DNA of 64,000 nucleotides from Diplocarpon mali (lineage: Eukaryota > Ascomycota > Leotiomycetes > Helotiales > Drepanopezizaceae): NCBI GenBank assembly GCA_024741835.1, contig JAENRP010000100.1:73383-137382 (forward strand), written 5' to 3'. The notes beneath the pieces were generated by a model, which saw only the letters and a program-made list of their open reading frames with translations, ran no database searches and was not told the origin of the DNA. Below are positions 37,101 to 47,930 of the stretch, piece after piece. The translations under genes were made by a program, and so were the position numbers. Every line of letters starts with the position of its first letter. Positions within the stretch are counted from its first letter, which is position 1.

Positions 37101-38943
37101 TAATTGATGGCGGTAGTGTTTTTGATATATCGGCGTAGAGTCTTCTATAGATCTTATCTATTCTTATATCTGTTTTCTTATTGAATTGCTCCTTTATTCT
37201 GCCTGCTAAGCAGCTTTCGCAGTTTCTCTCTCCTTTTAGAGCGATTCGAGCTTCTATACTTAGGCCATAGTTGTCGTCGATTAGCTTCTTTAGCTTAGTA
37301 TAGTTAAGGTGGCCTAGTCTCTTATGGAGGAGCTCTGAATCCGTTTTATTCGAGTTTTGAGGTGTCGTCTTTATATTAATTAGTTCTAGAGGTTGTATAG
37401 GGCTAAGATTCATAGCCTTTTCATCTGCTTCAGTTGCAATAGTAGTATGCGATCGAGATAAAGTGAATAATCCACTAAGCTATAGTATAGTAAATACTAT
37501 ATCGTCGCCTCAATACCCTTTTGCCTCTTCTTTACTAAAGATCATAGTAATATTATCGTCGCCGAGCTTTGAGACCGATATAAGTCGAGTATTGCCAAAT
37601 AATGGAATGTACTATACGTTATATAGCGTCAGTTTATCGTTGATAATATAGTCTCTATAGCCAATTGCTTCTAAGAGCGCGCTGTTTGCTATTCTAACTT
37701 GCTTTAGGTTATTCCACTTCCTAATTTTAATAAAATCGTCCTATATACTAGAGAAGTGTCTTATAGCGCTAGAGTCTACTTTCTAAGAAGGCTGATCTGC
37801 CTTTAAGCTTAGAGCTATCTCGATAGCTTCTATTATTAAGGCAACTTTACATTTTAAGGAATAAAAGTAGATAGATAAGGTTGTATTATCTTTAGCCATC
37901 TGAGCTCTAGCTTTATCTCCTCCTCTCTTCTTCGTCTAGCACTCTGCTTTCCAATGGCCAGTTTTACCGCAATTATAATATTTCCCTCCTCTTTCTCCCT
38001 TTTGTATTCCTCCTTATTGTATTCCTCCTCTTCCTCTATTACCTCTGCCTCTATATCTGCCTTTGCCTTTGTCTTTGCCTCTGCTGCTGTCTTTACCGCG
38101 GCCTCCTCCTCTTATAAGGTAGGCCTTAGCGATTAACGCAGCTATCTGCGTAGATATAGGCGCCACCTTTAGCTCTTGTCTATACGTTATTTTGTACTCT
38201 TGAATTGCGACGATTGTCTCTTGCAAGGTTATAAGAGAGGTTTTAAGGTTGATTATAATTAAACTCTATATTCCAACTGTTAGGAGACTGTTAAGCAATT
38301 GCTTTTTCATTTGGGTATCGTTAGGAGGGTTGCTATAGCCTTAGAGGAGAGCTTAAATACTCTTGAGTCGTAGGACGTAGTCTTTGAACGACTTAGAGTA
38401 GGGAATATACTTGGCCTTATTGAACTATTTAATTAAGTTCATATGAGTTTTAGAGTTCTCGATAAGTTTGCTCTCTCCTACTTTGAGAGCGTTCTAAAGA
38501 GTATAAGCATTGTCGACTATGATCTGGGTGCGATACTTTCTATTAAGGCTAAGGGTAAGGCCTTTAGCTATAGTAGCTATAGCCTCTTAGTTCTTCTTTT
38601 CCTATTTACCTTTAGATTTGGCAGATTTCGGAGGAATAGGGCCGATGGCCTATTAGAGATAGCCATTTATAGCTAAGTTTTGAATAGTAGCTGGTTCCTA
38701 TTCCTAGTAGTTAGACTAATTAAGCTTGATCTTAGCGTCGTTATTCTTAGTGGTCTTCTTAGTCATTTTTATTAAGTTAGGGTTATTGAAAAAAAAAGGG
38801 GTGAAAAAATAGGGGTAAAAAGGGGGAGAAGGTGTATATGTGTAGGGGTATATAAAAAGGTGTTGTGTAGTTGTGTTTTGCTAAGAAGCAGGTTTAAGAT
38901 TGGAGAGATTGATTGAGTTAATCGATTCTAGGAATTGCTACTA
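34117..38943 (-). pseudogene. Copia-A gag-pol remnant
   Basis: Read 5' to 3' on the minus strand. The gag includes a basic Arg/Gly tract (RGRGNRGRGG, near 38020-38060) and a zinc knuckle near 37975-37935, reading NCGKTGHWKAEC with its first Cys changed to Tyr. The protease is marked by DSSAIRHF near 37770. A pre-integrase His motif (HKRLGHLN, about 37330) leads into the integrase core (ADISKTLPPSIKEYRYFLLVVDDA, about 37140). The reverse transcriptase has QIDIDTAFLNAYLAEDVYM and LLRSLYSLKQAP (35730-35540). The RNase H follows (EIMAASDGSREV, near 34760). Scattered TAA/TAG codons replace Gln and Trp. The polymerase motif reads FINN at 35418-35407 instead of YVDD. The product cannot be active. 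Confidence 0.9.
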
Positions 38944-39077
38944 TGATAGAATCAAAAGGTGTAGATTCTAGTTCTAGAGAGCTGAAGTAGTATATATATA
39001 AGGTAGGCTTACGTAGGCTTACTAAGCCTTAGCCTCCGCTCCGTGCGGTAATCTCCGTACCTTGTATATTTCTAATA
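38944..39077 (-). repeat. Copia-A 5' LTR
   Basis: Starts TGATAGAATC and ends CTAATA. All three differences from the partner LTR are CpA to TpA changes, as expected from RIP on this copy. Confidence 0.93.
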
Positions 39078-39082
39078 GTAAC

Positions 39083-40170
39083 AAAGGTTCAGACTGTCTC
39101 AGATGCTAAACCATAAACAATTCGACCAGTCCCAGCGAGGCTTTATCTTGCAGTTTGTCGAAGTGAAGATCCTGCAACTCATTCAAGACTGACTTGCATC
39201 CTATAATTGGGCAATAACTGCTAGGTGATACTTCGTTTTAAGAGAGATGTTTGTTTTTCTGCATTCCGGATTTCAAAAGGGTAAATCGTTTTACAACTTG
39301 AACTCAAGCAAGATGCAAAAAGCAACTAGAAGACTATTATATATTCTCAGCTTGTGTATCTTAGCTGTTTCGATTTTATATCTTTCTCTGGCATATGTTT
39401 GACACTCTTTTGAGACCCCTGGGGTTGCAATACGACAGTTAGCTCGACAGCTCTGTTGATTCGATACTCTCTTGATTCGGATCTTCCTTTAACACCACCT
39501 TTGATTCCTTCGACACCATGGATTCCGTCGCCGATTCGAGTTCCCCTTCGATCCGAGACCTCCCTGGATTTAAATCCCCCTTCGATACTAGCCCTGACGC
39601 AATCACTCCTTCTATTCAGTCCTCAGAGTGGAAAAGTTATCAAATTGAATGAGAACTGGCTAATACAGAGACTTTATCCAAGTTTCGCTGTCAAGAATGC
39701 GCCACCGGAGGTACACTATCAGAATCATGAGATGCAAAAAAGTAGAATCTTACACAATCACCCATCTGTACTTGGAGTATCTTAAATGTAGCAAGGAGGT
39801 TCTCTAATAGTGAACTTGATAGTAAACTAGAAGAGGGCACGAAGAAGTATGAGGTGCAAACGACGATATTAGATGTCTTGATTCATAAGAGCTCTCTAAC
39901 TACGAGCTATTTAATAAGGGCTGCTACTAAGTCATATGGCAAGTCATATGATATATTATATATATGATATATTATATGACAGATCATATAACAAATATAT
40001 AATGGGCATACCTATAACACACCCCTCTAGGGAGACCTTTAAAGGTACTCGCTAGCAATATATATAACGTTATAACTTTTGTTATAATCTACAGTTTCGC
40101 ATGAAAAATCAACCTGCAGATATGGGAAATAGAGTAGAGTTCGCTAGCGCGCTCTACTCTGGAGTAGGAA
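39083..40170. other. AT-rich spacer between Copia-A and Copia-B
   Basis: Contains one short GC-richer island around 39440-39660 with a small frame, then a very AT-rich stretch with repeated CATATGA/TATATCAT words (39935-40005) that may belong to a decayed LTR of Copia-B. No gene is certain. Confidence 0.45.
39518..39652 (+). CDS. Doubtful 44-codon frame, Ser/Asp/Pro-rich
   Basis: It starts in a good context (CACCATGG) and encodes a short Ser-, Asp- and Pro-rich peptide beginning MDSVADSSSPSIRDLPGF. No helix, signal peptide or known motif is visible. It lies in a small island of higher GC inside repeats. It could be the 5' stub of a gene or gag whose remainder is lost. Confidence 0.2.
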   Translation: MDSVADSSSPSIRDLPGFKSPFDTSPDAITPSIQSSEWKSYQIE

Positions 40171-40280
40171 ATCCACCCCTTAGTAAGTAAAAAAAAATCA
40201 CCCCTTGATGGAAGTGCAAAAAAAAAAAAATCACCCTATAATAGAAGTGTAAAAAAAAATCACCCCTTAATCGAGGTGCA
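40171..40280. repeat. Tandem A-tract repeat, four units of 27-33 bp
   Basis: Units begin at about 40171, 40198, 40231 and 40260. Each has TCACCCCTT-type sequence, then GAAGTGC or a variant, then a run of 9-13 A. The phrase AATCACCCCTTAAT recurs at 42244, at the end of the palindromic array of Copia-B. Confidence 0.75.
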
Positions 40281-42812
40281 GAACCTTCATATTTAACAAT
40301 TTGATAAAGGCGGCGTAGTTAAAGCTATTTAAGCTCTTAGTAAGTCTATTAGCGGCGTTATCTTTAGTATTTGTATACTAGAGGTCTAAATGGCCTTTCT
40401 AAAGCTCTTGCCAAATATAATAGAACTTAATATCGATATGCTTTATTCTCTAGTAATATTCGGGGTTTTTAGTAAGATAAAGGGCTCTTTAGTTATCGCA
40501 GATCATCTCGACTTTAGTAGCATTATCGCTAGCATAGCCTATTTCCTTAAGTACCTGGCGTATTTAAGAGGCTTTTTATACGAATTTGCATATAGTAATA
40601 TACTCTACTTCTATAGATAAGAGAGCGATAATAGTCTATCGCTTAAAGGAGGCGGTAATTACGCTATTATTAAGGAAGAAGACGGCCTTAGAATAAGAGG
40701 CTTTAGTTCCTTTGTTACCTGCTTAATCAGAATCGCAGTAGCTATGCAATTTCTAAAGCTTTAAGTCAATTGTTTTGCTTTCGAAGGTAGTATAAAAGAA
40801 TCGCATTCTTTGCAAGTATTATAAAACTCATTTTAAAGCTACTATATATTATAGCGAAGGGTTAATAAGGAATTTACTAAGAATAGAGCAATAGTATAGT
40901 ATATCCTAACGCATATAGTGCGTAAGGTACTATAGAGAACTACAAATCTCTTAGTATAGCTTCACTTCCTATAAAATGGCTTAGCCTTCAAATTTGACTA
41001 TATGAACTTTATAGCTATTAGCAAAAGGCGTTAGTACGCTTTTATAATTAATTATATAAAAACGTTTAAGAACCTTATTAATATAGGCGTCTTAATAAAG
41101 TGAGATTGTTCTATTTTATTAATCTCTAACTATATATACTCTTAAGAAGTAGTTAGCTAGTTCGCTACTTATGATTTTGAAAAGGTTGCAAAGATCTCTT
41201 TTGAACTTATTATATATATTACCCTTCTTTGCTACTATAAGGAAGTCGTTAATGTAGGTAATAATGAGAATCTAAGAGGCGCAGTTAATATATATGCAAT
41301 TGTTAGTATTAAGAGGTTGAAAATCGAGCTTTTATAGCTTAGATTATAGCTTTTCTTACTATAGTCGTAGAGATTGCTTTAAGCTATATAAGGCCTTAAG
41401 AAGCTTAAGATAGTAGTCTTAAGGTAAAAGAACGACCTTATTTTAAGTGTATTTAAGAGGTAACTTAATGTAGATATTAGAGTCAGCTTCTAAATTAGGG
41501 AAAGCTATCTTAATATCGAACTGATCTAGCTTAAAGTCGTATAGTGCTATAAGTGCAATTGCGATCTTTTAAACCGTAGATTTGCAAACTCTAGCAAATA
41601 TCTAATCGTAATCTTAACCTTATTATTATATATAGCCTTATATAACGAATCTAACCTTCTATTAGAAGATTTCCCTATTTTAGTCTCTTTTTATTTTAAA
41701 GATAAGCCTTGATCTAAGTACTCTATCGTCTTTAGAAAGTTCTAAGCGTTTTACTACTACTTATATATTCTTATAAGCGAGGGAATTGTACTTAGAGTTG
41801 ATCGTAGATCGCTATTTGTTGGTGTCAGCGCGAGAGAGGGCTTATTCGACTATTTTCAGGTTATTTAAGTATAAAGAGTCGAGTAAGGCCATATAGAAGG
41901 CGCTTAAATAGGCTTCCTTATTATTAGAGTTATTAGCTTTAAATCCAAGAGTATAATTTAAGCAAGTAGCTCTCTTCTTAGAAGGCTAAGGGTAAGCCTT
42001 ATTCTTTAAACCAGGAGGTCTTCCTCTCTTTCTTAAAGTTAGAAGCTCAGCTTCATTAGCTTCTCCTAAATCAGAAGAATTGACTCGCAGTCCCAGCCTA
42101 GGAGTGAAATCGTAAGAGTCAGAATTAAGTCGCGGTCCCGGCCTAGGAGTGAAATCATAAGAGTCAGAATTGACTCGCAGTCCCGGCCTGGGAGTGAAAT
42201 CATAAGAGTCAGAATTGACTCGCGGTCCCGGCCTAAGAGTAAAATCACCCCTTAATTACGGCTTTATAATTAGGCCATCTTTATCAAATCGAACGTAAGA
42301 TAATCGAATAATCTTTTTACCTATTTGCAATAGTATATAGATTTAATAGATACTTCTACTATTAAATCCAATAAGAGTACCTACCTCTGCTCTTAAAGCG
42401 AGTTTATTACTTTAAGTTCGCTTTTCTTTTTCGATTAGCATATAGACGCAATAGCCTAGTACTCGAAGATGCTTAACTAAGGGAGTATAAGGCTTATTAG
42501 GCTCGATATTATCCTAAAAGACCTTATATAAAGTCTTGCCGCTTAAAATATTAAAGGCAGTAAGATTAATAATATATATTACTAAAAGAAGGAGGTAAGG
42601 CTAGAGAAAGGAGGGGATATTTTAGTCAATTACAGCTATTCGCAACTTTTCTATTAGTATACGAATTGATCATTCCGATCTACTATCTTATTCTAGCGTA
42701 TATAGAGTAGATTCTTCTAAAATTATACTGAGGTTTTCTATAAGTATTCGCATCTATATAAGAGAGTACTCCTTACCTCTATTAGTTCTCTACCGCTTGA
42801 TTATACGATTGT
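40281..42812 (-). mobile_element. Copia-B: truncated, heavily RIP-mutated copia pol remnant
   Basis: On the minus strand, from high to low coordinate: integrase C-terminal part (about 42800-42290, with GKTLYKVF and LRVLGYCVYMLIEKEKRT), then an insert of tandem palindromic units, then reverse transcriptase (LDQFDIKIAF near 41540, LKALYSLKQS near 41380, YIND at 41256-41245 in place of YVDD), then RNase H toward 40300. The 5' part, with gag, protease and the first half of integrase, is missing. The remnant stops exactly where a Gypsy LTR begins at 42813, so Gypsy-A either inserted into it or replaced its 5' half. The LTR boundaries at the low-coordinate end are not resolved. Confidence 0.85.
42077..42246. 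repeat. 45-bp tandem array of a near-palindromic unit (four copies) in Copia-B
   Basis: Units start at 42082, 42127, 42172 and 42217, exactly 45 bases apart. Each has ACTCGCAGTCCC-type left and GCCTGGGAGTGAAATC-type right halves that are near inverse complements, then a 15-base spacer with GAGTCAGAATT. The array sits between integrase and reverse transcriptase. The period is 15 codons. Confidence 0.9.
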
Positions 42813-44137
42813 TGTTACGGCCGCATCACGTGCATATCACGTGAACGGTTATATCATATGTCGAAGTCAGGTGCACGCTAAGGTAGCGAGGTGGCTAGAT
42901 CACGTGCACGCTAGCGAAGCACCTGTACTTATTCTAGAGGAGCTCTACTAAAGACTCTCTCTTCTTCTTTATCTTTTCTTCTTAATTATATAGCGTACCT
43001 CTTAAAGTAATATAGTCAGCATTCGATTCTTGCCCTACTATACGCTCTAGAGCCAGCTGTAATATAAGAAAAGATCTATTCAACTTCTGCTAAGAAGCTT
43101 AATATCGACCCCCTTTAGAATTATTATTTCGAACTGCCTTAAGCAACTCGATCTCTTAATCTCAACTTCTATTACAAACTGCCCTAAGCAACTTATATAT
43201 AGCGCCTAGATCTTACTAATCTAGTTTTTAAAGAAAGCTGAAAAAACGACCTTTGAATATAAGATCAGCTCGTTTTTTCGACCCCTTACCTCCTCTATTT
43301 AGCAAACGGAATTTCACCTTTAATTTCAATTCGAAAAAATTATTCACTATACCCTCGCTTCGCTAGCATAGGCTGCTGCCTAAAGCAGTATAATAACTTT
43401 TCTCTTCTCAACTCTCTCCCTCCCTTATAAATACTCTATAATATATCGACCTATACTCGTCGACAACTCTTCTTATACTCCTCGAAGCTCCTTACCTCTT
43501 TAAAGCTCCTTACTCCTTCCTTCGAAATACTCGGGTATAAAACTAAGGGACCTATACCTATATATATATATAGAGACTTAGTCAGCTTAAGTGGGTTATA
43601 CTATACTATTAAAGACTAGGTCAACTTTAGTAGAGTAATAAGCTTTAGATCCTTAGACCCTACTTCCCTGGATTTGCACTATACCCTTAAGCAACCTTAT
43701 TATAACTCCTAATTAGTAAAGAGATATGATCCTAAAGTAAAACCTTCTTTTTTAAGATCTATAAACTTATAATACCTTAATATATACTCTACTAAAAGGC
43801 TTTAAGAACGTATATAGCTCCGCTTATACTAATCTTCTCCCTTTTAAATAGGTCACTATTTAGCATTAAGTCCCTTTAGACTAAACTAAATAATATAGAG
43901 AGAGTTAGTACTTATGACCTCTAATCTTATACCACTTAAGAGAAGTAAAAGGTTAACTGCACCTCTACTACCAGGCCTTACTGCCACCAGTTCTACAGGC
44001 CTTACTACCACCAGTTCCAATTCTATAGGCCTTACTGCCACCAGTTCCAGTTCTATAGGCCTTACTGCCAACCCTAGTCCTAGAGATATTCCCTCTCCTA
44101 AGCCCACTTAGGAAGAAACCTCCCTTAGTACTGATTT

Positions 44138-44164
44138 TACTCCTAGGCTTAGACTATAAGTAGA
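44138..44164. repeat. Near-palindromic unit in Gypsy-A gag
   Basis: TACTCCTAGGCTTAGACTAT then AAGTAGA: a diverged copy of the unit, with both arms recognisable after allowing for C-to-T and G-to-A changes. Confidence 0.6.
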
Positions 44165-45910
44165 TTCTTAAAATACTCCTCTTCTATCAATTGAAGTTAA
44201 GGAAGAACTAACGTCTACTCTTACTATATCGGCCCCTCTCTTCTTAGCTGCTTAATAGGCCGAAATCGCGAACCTTATTAGCGCTATTATAACTGCTGCT
44301 CTTTAAAATAATACTACTGCTCCTTCTTCCTTAAGTGCTAGCCCTTAGAATACTTAGTCCTTTACTGCCGACTTACTGCCTTTCTTAAACTATTACCTTT
44401 TAATTATCCGACCTTTAGTTTTAGCTATTAACTCCTATCGAATTAAGTACCTTTAAACCTATTTTAATAACTATTAGGGCGAAATTACTTATAACACTTA
44501 GAAGATAGCTATAAAGGTATTTATTTAAAAGTACTTAAGTAATTTCACTTTAAGAGAGGATTAGATTACTACCTACTTTAAGTATATAATAAGTAAAGCT
44601 TAAAACCTAATCTTATAATATATAAATCCTATCTTTACTAATAAGTTTATATACGCTACTAATATCCTTAGGATTTTAAATTAAAGGTTCTTTAATTATA
44701 ATTATATTTAATCCGCTAAGCTTAAATACAGTAGGCTAACTATAGGTTTATTATTATATAATAAGTTCTAATCTAAGTTCATTACCCTTGCTATAACTAG
44801 TAAGATCGATTAGTCTTACTAGTTTAATAACATTTATAAAAAGGTCTCCTTAACCTTAAAGAACGACCTTTAAGTAGAGAAGTATAAAATGAATAATAAT
44901 TATACTACTTTAAATAAGTTCTTAACTATTGCAAACTGCAAGGCTTATAATATTAAATAAGAGGAAGCCTATAACGCTTAATAAGTCGCCTCTACTATCG
45001 CATTCTCCCCTTCGAAGGACTGCGTCCTTAGTATACTGAAAAGGGAATTATAAAGACCTATAGCTATAGCTACTTCCTTAGCTTCTTATACTTATTCCCC
45101 CTTGCTAGCGGCCTATTAAGAAAGGTCTACTAGCCTAAAGCTATCGTCTGATCTCTACTATAACTATAGAGCCCTTAGTTACTATGCAATAAACTACCTT
45201 AAGCTAAAGAAGTAGGGCGAGTTTATAATAGTTAAAGTTAAGATAAAAAACAACCTACTATTAGGAAACTGCTAAGCTATAGTAAAGACTCCTACTATAG
45301 TATAGGTTATAATTTATAAAAAGACTTAGATTTTAATTCCTACCTATTAATAGGCAGCTGCTAATTCTTAGTTCCTATAGAACTAGCTTAAAATAGATTA
45401 TTTATTAAAATAGTTACTTATATTAATAGTAGAGCTAATATTTTTAGTATTATTAAGATATCTTTAGCTTATTAGCTCTTTTAAAGACTTAAGGTAAAGT
45501 TTATTAAACTGCTTAAACCGATTACCCCTATTAGCTATAATAGCCTTAAGGGAGAAACTATTCAATTTGCTATCTTACTTACCCTTATAATCAATAGGCG
45601 ATAAATAAACTTCCCTTTCTTAATTATAAGCTTAAGAGTAATTGATATTTTAATTAATAGGAAGTTCTTAAAGCACTATGACCTTAAATAATCTTATAAA
45701 AAGGGGAAAAATAGTATCTCTTAGCTTAAGGATATGCCTATTATCCTTTACTTTGATTAATGCGTATTAATCGATCTCTTATAGCTAATAAAACCCCTAA
45801 TAGCCTAGTAAGATATCGATTATTAAGCAGCTATAATAGATACTAAGGACAAAGACCTGAGAATGGCCTAAGTCTAGCTCTTAGTGCTAGTAAGTAATAA
45901 TGCCTTAAAC

Positions 45911-46031
45911 CCTACTCCCGGTCCTGGCCTATAAGTAAAATCTGCAAACTCGAATCTTACTCTTAGTCCTAGCCTATAAGTGAAATTTGCGAACTCGAAT
46001 CTCACTCCTAATCCTAGCCCGCAAGTGGCCT
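45911..46031. repeat. 45-bp tandem array of the near-palindromic unit (three copies) in Gypsy-A
   Basis: Units start at 45913, 45958 and 46003, spaced exactly 45 bases, the same period as in Copia-B but with a different spacer (TGCGAACTCGAATC). The array lies between the protease and reverse transcriptase regions. One frame reads through it with the peptide pattern T-x-x-P-x-x-x-V. Confidence 0.88.
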
Positions 46032-47904
46032 TTTGCAAACCTAAGGATAGCAGTTTCTTTAAAGACTTAAAAAGAGATCTAAACTATATAAAGAAGGCCT
46101 TACTAGAAGTACTAGACTCCCTGCTCCCTCTTTTAATAAAGAGAAACGCTCTGCCAAAGACAGCTTGCTAGATCAGCTTAATCTTAGCCTTAGCAATCGG
46201 CGCCCTCTACTATTGCTTTATAACTAGGGTAAGACGAGCTATATAAACTTAAGAACCGGCGCTTAAAGAGTTTATATTCGTAAGCTTTATTTACAATCTA
46301 GACTAAGAAATCAATCGCTAAGAAATCAATCGCCGAGAATCGGTTAGGTAGGCTGAAATTAGCTCCTTTAGCCTTAGTTCGGTACTGCAAGCTAAGTATA
46401 AGAGTAATAATAAGCTAATAGACTAGAAGCTCCCGCCTTAATACGCTAAGTTTAAGAATGTCTTTAATCGCTAGGCCTTTGATTAGCTGCTAAAACCCAG
46501 GCTAAGGGTAGATTATAAAATCGAGCTAATAGGTAAGAATAACTTAATAATCGAACCCTTCTATCGCCTTACTAATAAATAGCTCTTAAAGGTCAAGAGC
46601 TATATTCTTAAGAACCTGTATAAAGGATTTATCAAAGCTTCGAGTTCCCCTTAGGTAGCCTTAATCCTCTTTATTAGGAAAGCTAATGGCTCCTTATATT
46701 TATATATCGACTATTAGAAACTAAACGCCTTAATGAAGAAAGACCCCTACTCGATTCCCCTTATTAATAAGATAATAGCATATATATCGAAAGCTTATAT
46801 TTTTATAAAAATCGATATATAATAAGCCTTCTACTATATCTGCATATTAGCTGATGCCGAAGACCTAACTACCTTTTGCATGCGTTATAGGACTTACAAA
46901 TATAAGGTTTTACTATTTAAGCTAATAAATGGGCCTGCCACCTTTTAGCAGTTTATTAATAATATTCTTTTAGACTACTTTAACGATTTCTATTCTACTT
47001 ACTTAGATAATATTCTAATCTACTTAGAAAACTCCCTTAATTATAAGATTTATATTAAGAAGATCTTAGGAATTCTCTAATGCTATAGCCTTTAAGTAGA
47101 TATTAAGAAAAGCGAGTTTAGGATTACTAAAACTAGGTTCTTAGGGTTTATTATTAGAGTTTATAGAATTAAGGTAGACCTTAATAAGGTTTTAGTCATT
47201 TAAGAGTAGAAATACGCTAAGAATGTACGCAGTATATAAAGCTTCTTAGGGTTCTATAACTTCTACTAAAGGTTTATTAAAGGCTATAGTTGTATTTGCC
47301 GACCCTTAATAGCTTTTATAGGAAACGTTCCTTTTGACTTTAACAACGCTTATAAGGAAGCTTAAGAAGCTTTGCGCTTAAGCCTTTAAACGACCTTGAT
47401 CTTATGCTACTATTACCTTTAAAAGTAGATAAGGCTTAAGACTAACGCCTTTAATAGAATAGTCGCCGGCATACTCTCTTAACTTTAGGAAGATGAAAAC
47501 TACTACCTAATTAAGTACTTCTTAAAGATTATAAATGACGCTGAGCTGAATTACCCTATTTATAATAAAGAGCTCTTAGCGATTTTTAGATTATTCTATT
47601 AGTATAAGGCAGAGCTACTCAGGGCCTAGAAAACAATATATGTATATATAGATCATAAAGCCCTTAAGTACTTCATAATAACTAAGGACTTAATAGCCCA
47701 GCAGGCTCGCTAGGCGGAGTTCTTCGCTAACTTCAACTTCCTTATTATATACTAAATAGGCATAATAAATACGCTAGCTAATATACTCTCATATCGAGAC
47801 CAGGAGCTAACCCCTCTTAAGGCCAGGAAACAAGCTTTATACTACTAGCAGCTCTTACCTAACGACAAGCTCTCTATAGAAGTACTTGCTACTAAAGGCA
47901 ATTC

Positions 47905-47930
47905 CACTCCTAGGCCCGGCCTATAAGTGA
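47905..47930. repeat. Near-palindromic unit in Gypsy-A between RNase H and integrase
   Basis: CACTCCTAGGCCCGGCCTAT then AAGTGA. This is one of the better-preserved copies; the central GGCCCGGCC is intact. Confidence 0.8.

Larger units (their letters stand above)
33983..39077 (-). mobile_element. Copia-A: complete Ty1/copia retrotransposon, RIP-damaged
   Basis: The element is bounded by two 134-bp LTRs and a 5-bp target duplication, GTAAC, at 33978-33982 and 39078-39082. The coding order on the minus strand is gag, protease, integrase, reverse transcriptase, RNase H, which makes it copia. It is 5095 bp long. It is the least damaged of the five elements here, since long parts of the polyprotein can still be read. 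It sits at the border between the gene-bearing part and the subtelomeric repeats. Confidence 0.95.

Noticed and set aside
42077..42246. CRISPR-like array in the 45-bp repeats
   Set aside because: Spacers are themselves repeated, the locus is inside a eukaryotic retroelement, and no cas genes are possible in this context.
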